Below are positions 38,958-48,652 of a DNA stretch of 64,000 nt, piece by piece; positions within the stretch are counted from its first letter, which is position 1, and every line of letters starts with the position of its first letter. This stretch comes from Desulfuromonadaceae bacterium (GTDB taxonomy: Bacteria > Desulfobacterota > Desulfuromonadia > Geobacterales > Pseudopelobacteraceae): assembly GCA_028681335.1 (NCBI GenBank), contig JAQUIT010000012.1, forward strand, positions 62,001 to 126,000. The letters run 5' to 3'. Both the position numbers and the translations under genes were made by a program. Below the pieces are notes generated by a model. That model saw nothing but the letters and a program-made list of their open reading frames with translations, did not search any database and was not told where the DNA came from.

Positions 38958-39197
38958 TCAGCCTTCAGGCAGAGCCTTAGGACAGTAAATATAATCGGCA
39001 GCCATTGCTTCGCGGATATAAGCAATCAACTCCTCCAGGGAGTCAAAGGCATTTATTGCCTCTGGCGTTTCTTCAAGAATTCTCGCTGCCATCTCTGCAG
39101 GATTACAATACCCGTCATGATACGCCTGTTTTTCCGGAGTATCGCTGTAGCCATTTATGGCATCAACACTATCACTATGATCTTCTGTCATTGACAT
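38958..39197 (-). CDS. Small acidic protein of unknown function
   Basis: 79 aa, rich in Asp/Glu and Ala, with two Cys. No domain recognised. Start ATG behind AAAGGAGCGGTACG, a good ribosome binding site, and length and spacing between an EF-hand gene and a TPR gene support it as real. Confidence 0.6.
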   Translation of the reverse strand: MSMTEDHSDSVDAINGYSDTPEKQAYHDGYCNPAEMAARILEETPEAINAFDSLEELIAYIREAMAADYIYCPKALPEG

Positions 39198-39362
39198 CGT
39201 ACCGCTCCTTTCGATGTAGTGCTCCCATGAGAAGCAGGCTGTCTCTCTATGTAAAAATAGCGGTTTCAGGTTAACGTTGAATGCGTCAATCGGTCGGCAT
39301 TCACCCAGGCTCCCTCAAAGAGGTCCAGCCCGCTTTCATGGTTTATCAGCACCTGGCAGCGG

Positions 39363-40319
39363 TTATCCGTACACGGCAGAGGATGAGAATGTTGCCGCCG
39401 TGGAACTCTCGGCAAAGCTGCTCATGCTTGCCTGCATATAACTTTTTATGGCGGCGGCAAAGCGCGCAGAATCTTCACCTTTTGCTGCGTCAGCAGAAGC
39501 GTTGGCTGTAGAGGTCCCCTGCGTATCGCTCTGCTTGCCAGCCTCGGCAAGAGCTGCTGCCAGTTCACTCTTGCTGACACTGCCGTCCTCGTTCGTGTCC
39601 ATGGCGTCAAAGAGTTGCTTGATGGCAGAACTCTCCTCGGAACTGCCCGACACGGAGCTGTTATCGCCATTTGTAAACGCCGCTAACAATTCAGTGGCAC
39701 TGACAGTCCCGTCTTCATTCGTATCCAGTTCGTCAAAAATTGTGTTACTTGATGTACTCTCAGATGATGAGCTGCCAGATGGCGGCGGGGGTGGAGGAGG
39801 TCCCTGAGCCTTCCGTTGTTGACCGGCCTTGTCAACGGCAGCATCGGACTCACTCTTGCTGATGGAACCGTCCTGGTTCGTATCCAGAGCATCGAATGTT
39901 TCTGCGATGTCTGTAGCGCTCTGATTGGAATCGGCCATCAGAGCCGTCAATTCATCCTTGCTGATACCGCCGTCACCGTTCTGGTCAGCACTGTTAAACA
40001 CTTTGGCCTTCAGCTCCGAGGATGAGCCTGATGCCGCTTTACCGCTCTGCATCTGCTGGGCAAGCTTGGCAATTCCGGCATCTGATTCAAGCCTGCTGAT
40101 AGCGCTGTCGTTGTCAGCATCCAGATTTTTGAAAATTTCATCAACACTTGGACCACCCTGCGTTCCATTCGCCTGCTGGGTCTGCTGGTACGCACTCATT
40201 TCCGCTTTATCAATCTTGTTGTCGCTGTTGCTGTCAACCGCCTTGAACATCTCTTCCTGCATCTTCTTCAGTGCGGCTGCATTTATTCCACCTGAACTGC
40301 TCCCAATAGAACTTACCAT
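39363..40319 (-). CDS. Six EF-hand calcium-binding protein without signal peptide
   Basis: 318 aa. Six 12-residue EF-hand loops at about 29-40, 67-78, 112-123, 146-157, 199-210 and 241-252. Loops 3-6 are canonical (for example DTNQDGSISKSE); loops 1 and 2 have Asn or Ser in place of the central Gly. A Pro7 stretch and Ser-rich linker (about 174-192) split it into two halves. The N-terminus MVSSIGSSSGG is not a Sec signal, yet calcium binding and Ser/Gly richness suggest an extracellular protein, perhaps exported by another route. Good ribosome binding site AAAGGAGTACGCAAC. Confidence 0.85.
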   Translation of the reverse strand: MVSSIGSSSGGINAAALKKMQEEMFKAVDSNSDNKIDKAEMSAYQQTQQANGTQGGPSVDEIFKNLDADNDSAISRLESDAGIAKLAQQMQSGKAASGSSSELKAKVFNSADQNGDGGISKDELTALMADSNQSATDIAETFDALDTNQDGSISKSESDAAVDKAGQQRKAQGPPPPPPPSGSSSSESTSSNTIFDELDTNEDGTVSATELLAAFTNGDNSSVSGSSEESSAIKQLFDAMDTNEDGSVSKSELAAALAEAGKQSDTQGTSTANASADAAKGEDSARFAAAIKSYMQASMSSFAESSTAATFSSSAVYG

Positions 40320-40622
40320 GTTGCGTACTCCTTTCGTTTTACGGCGCCTGAATACACCCTGTTAACGGCATGCATACGCTAACGCCACGCAATTGAACAT
40401 TTTTTACTCCCGCATCCATTTTTCCTGCTACTACCTCCTCTCACGTTAGATTTAGCCTTTTCTCTGTTTCACCACCTTTCGCTTAGAAGTTCGAGTCTAC
40501 TGCTTAACAACATAATGTGCAGGAAATGTGGAAGAAATGAGGAAATGTGAAGCCCGCCCAAAAGTGTATGCCGCAGGGAAGTCAACCTGTGGTAAAAACA
40601 ACGTGACACAGGAGGTACGGTC
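40320..40622. other. divergent region between the EF-hand and histidine kinase genes
   Basis: About 300 bases without a gene. It must carry promoters for both directions; I see no firm -35/-10 pair, riboswitch or sigma-28 box. Confidence 0.35.
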
Positions 40623-42065
40623 ATGAAACTGGGAGTCGCTCACAAGCTGTTTTTGGTAATACTTACCGCATCAGGCCTTGCTGTTGTCAGCTCAGCCCTG
40701 ATCATGCAATGGAGTCTCAACAGAGGCTTTATCAAGTTTATCAACGCGATGGAAGAAACGGGGATATCACGACTTGCCGTAAGCATTGAGAAGAGCTACG
40801 GCACTGAGCAGAGCTGGGAATTCCTGCGTCGTGATCCGGCACGATGGAGCCAGCTTGTTGCAGCGTCTTTGCCCGAAGCTCCACCGCCACTACCGGAAGA
40901 GAGAATGCCGGACAGACAACGACCTGAACACGTTAGTGACAGCACCCCCAGACCGATGCCGCCACATTTGGCACTGCATTTTGATCAGCGCCTCTTCCTG
41001 CTCGATGCAAACAGGAAAGCTCTTGTAGACCACGGCGCCGTGCCGCTTGACAATGCCGTAACACCCTTGCTCTACCAGGGGAAAACGGTTGGATACCTCG
41101 GCCTCCTGCCGCGTACAAACACGTTGGACACTCCGCAGCGGCGATTTCTACGCGAACAGAAGTCGGCCTTCGCATTGGTGGCTGCAGCCGTGGTTCTGCT
41201 GTCGTCCATCCTTTCTTTCCTGCTCGCCCGGCGCCTGGTCCGGCCACTAAATGTTCTGGCGCACGCAACCCACCAGCTCGCGGCAGGGAGCTTTACCGCC
41301 CGGGTACCGGTCACGTCACACGACGAACTGGGGCAGCTTGCGTGCGACTTCAATTCACTGGCATTGGCACTGGAAAAGAGTGAACTGGCGAGGCGACAAT
41401 GGGTAGCAGACATCTCACACGAACTGCGCACCCCTCTGACCATTTTACGCGGTGAGATTGAGGCGCTTCAGGACGGCATTCGCCAACCGACCCACGAGAC
41501 GATCAACTCGCTGCACGACGAAGTACAGCGGCTTGGAAGATTGGTAGACGACCTTTATCAGCTGTCACTTTCTGACGTTGGAGCACTTACCTACCGTAAA
41601 ACAGAGCTGGATCTGACTAAACTGCTTGCTGAAATCATTGCACTGTACCGACTTGAGTTTCTTTCAAAAGATATTCTGCTTGATGCATTGCTTCCTGAAA
41701 ATGTGAGCGTTGTCGTTTTTGGCGACAGAGAGCGTTTGCACCAACTGTTTTCAAACCTGCTTGACAATGCCCTGAAATATACCGACGCCGGAGGACGATT
41801 GACTGTGACACTTCAGAGAACAGACAACAGTGCGGTGGTTGACTTTAAGGATTCCGCTCCACATGTTCCCCCCTCTGAACTGGGGCGTCTGTTTGAACGA
41901 CTCTACCGGGTGGAATCATCCAGAAACAGATCGACGGGTGGGGCCGGACTTGGTCTTGCTATCTGTCGCAATATTGTCGAGGCTCATGGCGGAAACATTA
42001 CGGCGGAAGCTTCACCGCTGGGAGGGCTATGGATCAGAACAGAAATACCGGTACGTGGCTCATGA
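40623..42065 (+). CDS. BaeS-like sensor histidine kinase
   Basis: 480 aa. First membrane helix about 9-30, periplasmic region about 31-180 with a Pro-rich segment ('PPPLPEERMPDR', 'PRPMPPHL'), second helix about 182-205, HAMP about 205-257, HisKA with phospho-accepting His in 'DISHELRTPLTIL', and HATPase with 'LDNALKYTDAGG' and 'GGAGLGLAICRNIV'. Resembles the BaeS/CpxA envelope-stress class. It overlaps the response regulator start by 4 bases. Ribosome binding site AGGAGG. Confidence 0.92.
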   Translation: MKLGVAHKLFLVILTASGLAVVSSALIMQWSLNRGFIKFINAMEETGISRLAVSIEKSYGTEQSWEFLRRDPARWSQLVAASLPEAPPPLPEERMPDRQRPEHVSDSTPRPMPPHLALHFDQRLFLLDANRKALVDHGAVPLDNAVTPLLYQGKTVGYLGLLPRTNTLDTPQRRFLREQKSAFALVAAAVVLLSSILSFLLARRLVRPLNVLAHATHQLAAGSFTARVPVTSHDELGQLACDFNSLALALEKSELARRQWVADISHELRTPLTILRGEIEALQDGIRQPTHETINSLHDEVQRLGRLVDDLYQLSLSDVGALTYRKTELDLTKLLAEIIALYRLEFLSKDILLDALLPENVSVVVFGDRERLHQLFSNLLDNALKYTDAGGRLTVTLQRTDNSAVVDFKDSAPHVPPSELGRLFERLYRVESSRNRSTGGAGLGLAICRNIVEAHGGNITAEASPLGGLWIRTEIPVRGS

Positions 42066-42730
42066 ACGGGATAATCCTGATTGTGGAAGATGAGGTTAAG
42101 CTGGCAGCTGTTTTGGCAGATTATCTCTGTCAGGCAGGTTTTGCAACACACTGCCTTAGTGACGGGCTTGCTGTGGTGCCCTGGGTTCAGGAGTGGCAAC
42201 CGCAATTGATTCTCCTTGACCTGATGCTGCCGGGAAAGGGTGGACTTGATATCTGCAGAGAGATCCGTGCCTTTTCCTCAACACCAATCATCATGACTAC
42301 CGCAAGAGTTGAGGAGATCGACCGGTTGATTGGCCTCGAGATTGGCGCAGATGACTACATCTGCAAGCCTTTCAGCCCACGGGAAGTCGTGGCAAGGGTC
42401 AAAGCGGTACTGCGGAGGAACGGAACAGTGCAGTCGTCACGTACCGACATAACTCTGGATGAAACCCGGTATCAGGCAACACTCCAGGGACATAAGCTCG
42501 ATCTGACCGCCGTGGAATTCAAGCTGCTGCAGTTTCTTGCCGCCAATCCGGGGCGGATTTATGGTCGTGAAATATTGATGGATCATATTTATTCCGATGA
42601 CCGGATCGTGGCGGATCGTACGATCGACAGCCACATCAAGAAACTGCGTAAAAAAATTGCTGCAGTCAATCCCCGCCAAGAATTGATCCATTCCGTATAT
42701 GGTGTCGGCTACAAGTATGAGAGCGAGTAA
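42062..42730 (+). CDS. OmpR-family response regulator (BaeR-like)
   Basis: 222 aa. Receiver domain: acidic 'VEDE', phospho-Asp in 'LILLDLMLPG', Lys in 'ICKPFSPRE'. C-terminal winged helix with 'LTAVEFKLLQFLAANPGRIYGREIL' and 'DRTIDSHIKKLRKKI'. Start at MNGIILIV, overlapping the kinase stop (ATGA). Together they probably respond to envelope stress or toxic compounds; targets are unknown, though the efflux operon is 3 kb away. Confidence 0.92.
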   Translation: MNGIILIVEDEVKLAAVLADYLCQAGFATHCLSDGLAVVPWVQEWQPQLILLDLMLPGKGGLDICREIRAFSSTPIIMTTARVEEIDRLIGLEIGADDYICKPFSPREVVARVKAVLRRNGTVQSSRTDITLDETRYQATLQGHKLDLTAVEFKLLQFLAANPGRIYGREILMDHIYSDDRIVADRTIDSHIKKLRKKIAAVNPRQELIHSVYGVGYKYESE

Positions 42731-42742
42731 AGAGTAGAACCG

Positions 42743-44086
42743 CTACAGCACAACCCCGTGCAGATCCCGCCGGTGATAGCGCCAGGCGAAGGCCGCCCCG
42801 CGGAAATACCAGTCGATGAGAAAGACCCCCCACACGGCATAGAGAGAGAGATGCAGCCAACTCGCCGCCACCCACGAAAAAGCCACCCTGATCCCCCACA
42901 TGGCAAGCAGCGTGACGATGAACACATAAAACGTATCACCGGTACCGCGCAGACTACCGGCATACACGAAAGATATCGCCAGCGGCACCTGGGCGAAGGC
43001 AACCAGCTTCAAAAACATGCTCCCCTTCTCGATAACATCAGGATCATTGCTGAAGAGACCAATCAGAAGGTGCGGAGCGAAAAAGAAGAGCAGCGCCATG
43101 ACTGTCATGACGCCGACCGCCAACCGCAGCGCCTCATTGTGGCTGATTCTGGCGCGGCGGATCTTGCCGGCACCAAGTGATTGCCCCATCAGTGTTGCCG
43201 CAGCGATTCCCATCCCCGCACCCGGCATAAACGAGAGCGACTCGATGGAAAGACCGATCTGATGGGCGGCATAGGCGCTGGTACCGTAGGCGATGATGAA
43301 GCTGGAGTAGAAGAGTTGACCGCTCTGCTGTGCAACCCTCTCCAGCGCTACCGGCCAGCCGACTTTCCAGATCTTGTCAAACAGGACGAAATCGGGACGG
43401 CTGAAGGTGATATACCGTTTACGCAGGGCCTGTACCAGCAGATAGGTAAAACCGATGAACTCTGAACAGTTGATGGCGATCGCCGCCCCCTTGACTCCCA
43501 GCGCCGGCATGCCCCATTTCCCGTAAATCAACGGCCAGGCCAGCAATACGTGGAGGATATTAACCAGGATGATCGCCTCCATCGGGGTGCGGGTGTCACC
43601 TGTCCCATGCATGATTGCCGAGAGGAGGTTCAGGCCGGTCGTCCAGATCATCCAGAGGAAAATAAGCCGGATGTATTCGGCAGCCAGATTCTGCACATTC
43701 GACGCCGCCCCCATCAGCCTGGTGATGTCCCCGCCCCAGTGGGAACCGGCCAGTGAGCAGAGCGCCGTCATACCCAGACCCGCAATACAGGCTACGTATG
43801 CCGCCCGTCCGGCATCTTCGCGCCGCCCTGCCCCCCACAGGTGTGATATCACAACCGTCACTCCGGTAGAGAGCCCCCAGAAGACCGTCATCGTGGTAAC
43901 CATCAGGAGCTGCCCCAAACCGGTTGCAGCTATGGCAGAAGCACCAAGCCCACCGGTCAGAAAGACGTCAACAATCGATACCAGTCTTTGAAAGAGTGAT
44001 GAGAGCAGAACCGGCAGTGAGAGGCGAAGTACGTTGCGGCGAATGGAAACAGGCTTGCGGTGTGAGGTCGTGAATGGAAACAGCAT
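42743..44086 (-). CDS. MATE family efflux transporter
   Basis: 447 aa, twelve predicted membrane helices, two homologous halves as in MATE/NorM antiporters. 'LPVLLSSLFQRLVSIVDVFLTGGLGASAIAATGLG' and 'LMGQSLGAGK' are family patterns. Exports cationic drugs or toxins with Na+ or H+. Ends 12 bases from the convergent response regulator gene, with no terminator between them. No clear ribosome binding site before the ATG at 44086. Confidence 0.9.
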   Translation of the reverse strand: MLFPFTTSHRKPVSIRRNVLRLSLPVLLSSLFQRLVSIVDVFLTGGLGASAIAATGLGQLLMVTTMTVFWGLSTGVTVVISHLWGAGRREDAGRAAYVACIAGLGMTALCSLAGSHWGGDITRLMGAASNVQNLAAEYIRLIFLWMIWTTGLNLLSAIMHGTGDTRTPMEAIILVNILHVLLAWPLIYGKWGMPALGVKGAAIAINCSEFIGFTYLLVQALRKRYITFSRPDFVLFDKIWKVGWPVALERVAQQSGQLFYSSFIIAYGTSAYAAHQIGLSIESLSFMPGAGMGIAAATLMGQSLGAGKIRRARISHNEALRLAVGVMTVMALLFFFAPHLLIGLFSNDPDVIEKGSMFLKLVAFAQVPLAISFVYAGSLRGTGDTFYVFIVTLLAMWGIRVAFSWVAASWLHLSLYAVWGVFLIDWYFRGAAFAWRYHRRDLHGVVL

Positions 44087-44149
44087 GGGAGTGTTATAAA
44101 ACTAGCTACTCTGAAGGTCAATGCATTTTCAGGCTCAAAATCGGCATAC

Positions 44150-44179
44150 TTAAGGCGAGGCCTGCGGGCCTCGCCTTAA
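44150..44179 (-). terminator. hairpin terminator after flgL
   Basis: TTAAGGCGAGGCC-TGCG-GGCCTCGCCTTAA, a perfect 13-bp stem. It lies 22 bases past the flgL stop and 64 bases before the MATE start, ending the flagellar transcript. Confidence 0.75.
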
Positions 44180-44200
44180 AACAAAAAAACAATTTTTCGG

Positions 44201-45145
44201 TTACAAATAATCCAGAAGCGATAACTGCGACAGCTTTGCCGTAGCCGACAGCGAAGCCTCAAAGGCGACCTGTTGCTGGCTCAGCTCCACTCCTAACTTG
44301 GCATAATCAACCGTTTGGGTGTTACTGTACACCGTCATCAAGGTGTTCCTCGTGTTCTCGTTCATCTTGGTAAAACTGTCAAGACGGGTCATACGTGAAC
44401 CAACATCCGTTATGGCGTTAAAGACCTGCTTTGCGCCATCCCCAAGAGCCTGGGAACTGGCCCTGATGGCGGTTACATCGTTTGCCTGTACGGCATAAAT
44501 CATGTCATCGAATGCTTGAAGTATGTTTGTTGAACCATAGTTTTGTGTTGTTGCCGTATCAGCGGTGAGGATCTGATTTCCTGGTATGTTCATTGCCATC
44601 GGCGCGGCATTGTTCCCAATCTCGACGTTGATGCTACTTTCGTCACCACTGTAGAATGCGAAGGGCGGATTTTGCGCTGCCGGTGGGGGCAGCTGCACGG
44701 GTGAATTCGTAAAGGGGGGCGTGTCATTATTTGCCCCGCCAAAGATATATTGATCGCCGGTCTGGGTATTGCCCATGTCGATCATCTGCTGTTTTAACGC
44801 CTGCAGCTGCGAAACGACACCGGCCCTCAGCGCCGGGTCAGTAACCCCGTCAACGAGTGTGCTCGCCAGCTCCTTAGCTTGCTGCAGCGTATCGGACATA
44901 CCTGTCAGCGCGGTACTTGTAAATTGCTGCCAGATATCCGACTTCGTGATGTTGCTGCTGTACTGATCGGTTGACTTAACCTTGTCAACGATATCCAGCA
45001 GGAGTCTCGTGTTGATCGGATCATCGCTGGGACGGTTAACTGCAGTTCCTGATGATGTCAGTTCCTGCAACCTGTCCAGCTTGGCGCGACCCTGTTGAAT
45101 ATGGTAAAGGGATGTATCGGCAGACATATTTGACGTAACGCGCAT
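44201..45145 (-). CDS. flgL: Flagellar hook-filament junction protein FlgL
   Basis: 314 aa. Flagellin-like N-terminus 'MRVTSNMSADTSLYHIQQGRAKLDRLQELTSSG' and helical C-terminus 'LSQQQVAFEASLSATAKLSQLSLLDYL'. Connects hook to filament together with FlgK. Last gene of the flagellar run; csrA and fliW, often found next to flgL, are absent here. Ribosome binding site AGGAGAAATAC. Confidence 0.95.
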   Translation of the reverse strand: MRVTSNMSADTSLYHIQQGRAKLDRLQELTSSGTAVNRPSDDPINTRLLLDIVDKVKSTDQYSSNITKSDIWQQFTSTALTGMSDTLQQAKELASTLVDGVTDPALRAGVVSQLQALKQQMIDMGNTQTGDQYIFGGANNDTPPFTNSPVQLPPPAAQNPPFAFYSGDESSINVEIGNNAAPMAMNIPGNQILTADTATTQNYGSTNILQAFDDMIYAVQANDVTAIRASSQALGDGAKQVFNAITDVGSRMTRLDSFTKMNENTRNTLMTVYSNTQTVDYAKLGVELSQQQVAFEASLSATAKLSQLSLLDYL

Positions 45146-45187
45146 GTATTTCTCCTGATGCTTAGAGGAATGTCACTCGTAAACTCG

Positions 45188-46579
45188 CTAACGCACCATG
45201 TTGATAACGGTGTCCATCATCTCGGTTGCAGTGGTGATCAGCTTGGCCGACGCCTGGTACGAACGCTGATATTTTATCATGTTCGTCAGTTCTTCATCCA
45301 GCGACACACCTGAATTTGAGTCCCGAAGGGTCGTTAATTGCCTGGTAAAAGCAATATCCTGCGCCTCGGTATTTTTGCTTGAACTTACATCCAGACCAAC
45401 CTGGCTGACCAGGCTGTCGAAATAGCTGTTGAAGGTGCTGGTACTTCCGGTCATCAGCTTCTGGTTCTGCAACTGCGCCATCTGCAAGGCATTACTGTTA
45501 TCGCCGGTAAGCAGTGCGTTACTTGCCGCCGCAATTTGATTCGTACTTGTCAGAAACGGATTAATTTTAAACGTTGCGGCATCTGTTGCGGTGGCATCGA
45601 AAAAGTCTATCCCTCCGGTCCCGGTCAGATCAAACCCGAGCTTATGCTGACTATTCACCTGGCTCGTAATTGTTGTGGCCAAATCATTGACCTGCTGCAA
45701 ATAGCCGGGAATGATCGTATCGCGAAGCGCCACGGTGGCGCCCAATTGTCCGGTTACAGGGGCCACTGTCGCCGCCGCGGTCCCGCCGGCAGGCGTGAGT
45801 AGAACTGTGTACTTGTTAGGATCTGTTATTTTGTCGAGAGAAAACGTGCCGGCCGTTGAACCTGTTACCAGGGCATCGCCACTATCCGCAAATTTTATGT
45901 CGGTTGTTCCGTCACTGTTTTCCGTGTAGGTGATACCGATCTGCAGGGAAAGATCACGCACCAGTTGATCCCGTTGATCCCTGATTTCATTGGCATTACC
46001 GCTCACCAACTCGGTTGTCCTGATCTGACTGTTAAGCTGTGCTATGTTTTTCAGCGTTGCATTGATGTCGTTGGTAAGCGGCACCAGAGTGTCGTTCTGA
46101 ATCGAGATCGAATCATTGAGGGCTTTACTGACCGAATGGAAATTGTCCGTTAAAATCTGGGCACGGCTTAACACGACCTGGCGCTCCGCTGACCCAGCCG
46201 GGTTTAGCGTCAAGTCCTGCCATGCGCCGAAATAGTCGGAAATAGCCGCGCCAAGCCCATCCTGTGCAACCTCGTTAAAGGTTGGCTCTATCTGCTGCAG
46301 TACCGTCGATTTGGTCGTGTCATACCCCTGTGTAGTCTGGGCATTTATGAGTTGCTGCTGCAGCAGTCCGTCGTAATAGCGCTCAACTGAAGCAATGTGT
46401 ACACCGGTGCCCAGGGGAAAACCGTTAGCAGTAACCGGAGGTGCGGTTTCCAGGAGAACCCTCTGTCGCGAGTAACCGGGAGTATTGACGTTGGCGATAT
46501 TTTCACCCGTCACTTCCTGTGCAACTCTATATATATTGAGACCGTTCTTGCCGATCTCCATCGCTGCACTAAGCCCCAT
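45188..46579 (-). CDS. flgK: Flagellar hook-associated protein FlgK
   Basis: 463 aa. Rod/hook N-terminus 'GLNIYRVAQEVTGENIANVNTPGYSRQRVLLE' and C-terminus 'SLDEELTNMIKYQRSYQASAKLITTATEMMDTVI'. The middle is shorter than in enteric FlgK. Secreted through the flagellar export gate and placed at the hook tip with FlgL. Ribosome binding site GGGAGGCATAAT. Confidence 0.95.
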   Translation of the reverse strand: MGLSAAMEIGKNGLNIYRVAQEVTGENIANVNTPGYSRQRVLLETAPPVTANGFPLGTGVHIASVERYYDGLLQQQLINAQTTQGYDTTKSTVLQQIEPTFNEVAQDGLGAAISDYFGAWQDLTLNPAGSAERQVVLSRAQILTDNFHSVSKALNDSISIQNDTLVPLTNDINATLKNIAQLNSQIRTTELVSGNANEIRDQRDQLVRDLSLQIGITYTENSDGTTDIKFADSGDALVTGSTAGTFSLDKITDPNKYTVLLTPAGGTAAATVAPVTGQLGATVALRDTIIPGYLQQVNDLATTITSQVNSQHKLGFDLTGTGGIDFFDATATDAATFKINPFLTSTNQIAAASNALLTGDNSNALQMAQLQNQKLMTGSTSTFNSYFDSLVSQVGLDVSSSKNTEAQDIAFTRQLTTLRDSNSGVSLDEELTNMIKYQRSYQASAKLITTATEMMDTVINMVR

Positions 46580-46580
46580 A

Positions 46581-47072
46581 TTATGCCTCCCTGTTTATCA
46601 TCACGGCACCTGCAGACCGCTGCTGGTAGGAACCTGATGCGCCATAGACATTAGATTGATTGACCAGACGGGTAATAAGGTTAAGTGAGGTGGTAATACT
46701 TGACGCAAAACGCTCTGCAATTTCGCGATTCAATGCCGCCACCTGCTTGACCCGCTCGGCGGTTCTGTGTATCTGCTGCTGTTTTGCGATCAATTCCCGA
46801 TTGCCTCTTTTTGCAATGTGTGTTGCTACCATACCGAGCGAGGCCGAACCAGGAAGCCCTTCACGAACGGCCTGAGCGGAAATAGCTTTCTGCAGCGAGG
46901 GTGTGTGTTCTGCAATCCGCGCTGTCAGCTCTTCCTTGGACCGGTTTGACAGGTTCATGGCATTGATATTGACATCGCCCATCTCCGCCGTCTCCCGCTC
47001 AAGCACCTGAAGGAGTTCATTCAACAGTTGCGTCTGGACCGCTATTTCTTCGAGCATTTTTTTCAGTTCCAT
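46581..47072 (-). CDS. flgN: FlgN-like flagellar chaperone
   Basis: 163 aa, nearly all helical with heptad character: 'MLEEIAVQTQLLNELLQVLERETAEMG' and 'AERVKQVAALNREIAERFASSITTSLNLITRLV'. FlgN guards FlgK and FlgL before export; position right before flgK fits. Sequence identity of FlgN proteins is low, so the name rests on helix pattern and place. No flgM lies between this gene and flgJ. Confidence 0.8.
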   Translation of the reverse strand: MELKKMLEEIAVQTQLLNELLQVLERETAEMGDVNINAMNLSNRSKEELTARIAEHTPSLQKAISAQAVREGLPGSASLGMVATHIAKRGNRELIAKQQQIHRTAERVKQVAALNREIAERFASSITTSLNLITRLVNQSNVYGASGSYQQRSAGAVMINREA

Positions 47073-47099
47073 TTGTTCAGGACTCCACCGTTACACTTC

Positions 47100-47477
47100 C
47101 TATTCGTGATGATCAATCTTTGGAGTCACCTTGCGGCTCTCCTGGCGAATGATATCCTTCTCAATTATTTTAGCGATTCCCAAGCCACCACCCTGCTTCA
47201 CCGCGGCGTCAGCGTAAGCCTGATCCAGCATTGACCGATAGACATCATCACCGTGACCTCCGCCGGTTAACTTGTCTTTTCCGACGGTAGCCCTCATCGA
47301 CTTCATCATCATGCCGACGAACAGTGCTTCAAAATCCTGAGACACCTTTTTTGCCTGCTGCCGCTGCTTTTCGGTCAGTCCGGCAGCACTGTTAGATGAG
47401 GCTCGCTGAAGCTGGCGCGCCCTGTCTTCAATGCCTACGGATAAATCCGGTGCTGCTGTAGTAGTATTTATATCCAT
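47100..47477 (-). CDS. flgJ: FlgJ-like rod-binding protein (N-terminal domain only)
   Basis: 125 aa. Contains the rod-binding half of FlgJ ('SQDFEALFVGMMMKSMRATVGKDKLTGGGHGDDVYRSMLDQAYADAAVKQGGLGIAKII') but lacks the muramidase half of the enteric protein. In such species peptidoglycan opening is done by another enzyme. Weak ribosome binding site. Confidence 0.9.
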   Translation of the reverse strand: MDINTTTAAPDLSVGIEDRARQLQRASSNSAAGLTEKQRQQAKKVSQDFEALFVGMMMKSMRATVGKDKLTGGGHGDDVYRSMLDQAYADAAVKQGGGLGIAKIIEKDIIRQESRKVTPKIDHHE

Positions 47478-47514
47478 TTGCTCTTATCGTCCCCGCACAG
47501 GAAATTATTAAGAA

Positions 47515-48615
47515 CTAAATTATGGAAAGTTCGGCCTGCAGCGCTCCTGCTGCTTTGGCTGCCTGGAGAATGCTGATCAGATCGCGCGGAGTTACTCCCA
47601 GCATATTGAGTGCCCGGACAACGTCACCGATACTGGCACCTTCCTGTAACACCAACAGTCGACGGCTGTCCTCTACAACTTTCAGATCGGTGCGCGGCAC
47701 GACTTTTGTCTCGCCGGTTTTACTGAGTGGCGCCGGTTGAGAGACCATCGGCGTTTCCTTGATGACAAGAGACAGGCTGCCATGAGTTACCGCCACGGTG
47801 GAAATCCGCACGTTATCACCCATGACAATTGTTCCGGTACGTTCATTCAAAACAACCTTGGCCTGCATATCAGGTATGACCTCAAGGCGCTCCAGTGAGG
47901 CCACAAACCCGACCGCATTATTGGCATAAGCTGCCGGAATAGTTAAATCCACCGAACCCGGGTCGCTGCTGACGGCAACGGGACTCTTGAACTTATCATT
48001 AACCGCAGTAACAATCCTCGAAGCGGTGGTGAAATCGGCAACATTCAGGTTGAGACTTAACACCGACTTGCCTGTCAGGGTGTTGGGGAGTTCCCGCTCT
48101 ACCAACGCTCCGTTCGGTACCCGGCCTGCTGTTGGATGGTTTTTCTGGGCGGTGGCTCCCTGGCCGCCAAAAGCAAACGAATTTGTCAGGATTGACCCCT
48201 GAGCCACGGCATACACCTGATTGTCGGCTCCTCTCAACGGGGCCATCAGCAACGTTCCACCGGCGACACTTTTGGCGTCACCAATTGAGGAAACAAGTAC
48301 ATCCAGGCGATTCCCCTGCTTTGCAAAGGGTGGAAGTGTTGCCGTTACCATGACAGCGGCGACGTTTTTGATCTTGATGTCATTGGCTGATGTCGTAACC
48401 CCCATCCGCTCCAGCATATTCACCACTGACTGCGTCTGTATCTTAGCCTGGTCACTGTCTCCGGTGCCGTTCAATCCCACGACCAGACCATAACCTATCA
48501 ACTGGTTATCCCGTACCCCCTCAAATGAGGCGAGGTCCTTGATCCTGATCGCATGGGCAACAGTTGTTGCTGACAATAGCGCCACTAAAGCTAAAAGTGA
48601 TAAAACATTCTTCAT
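47515..48615 (-). CDS. flgI: Flagellar P-ring protein FlgI
   Basis: 366 aa from the chosen start. Sec signal peptide cleaved after 'VAHA', then 'IRIKDLASFEGVRDNQLIGYGLVVGLNGTGDSD', the FlgI hallmark, and the C-terminal 'MLGVTPRDLISILQAAKAAGALQAELSII'. Forms the periplasmic P ring around the rod. The frame is open to 48675, but ATG 48615 with AAAGGTAACCCT directly starts the signal peptide and avoids overlap with flgH. Confidence 0.95.
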   Translation of the reverse strand: MKNVLSLLALVALLSATTVAHAIRIKDLASFEGVRDNQLIGYGLVVGLNGTGDSDQAKIQTQSVVNMLERMGVTTSANDIKIKNVAAVMVTATLPPFAKQGNRLDVLVSSIGDAKSVAGGTLLMAPLRGADNQVYAVAQGSILTNSFAFGGQGATAQKNHPTAGRVPNGALVERELPNTLTGKSVLSLNLNVADFTTASRIVTAVNDKFKSPVAVSSDPGSVDLTIPAAYANNAVGFVASLERLEVIPDMQAKVVLNERTGTIVMGDNVRISTVAVTHGSLSLVIKETPMVSQPAPLSKTGETKVVPRTDLKVVEDSRRLLVLQEGASIGDVVRALNMLGVTPRDLISILQAAKAAGALQAELSII

Positions 48616-48652
48616 AGGGTTACCTTTTGTAAATATGCGCATATATGAACCG

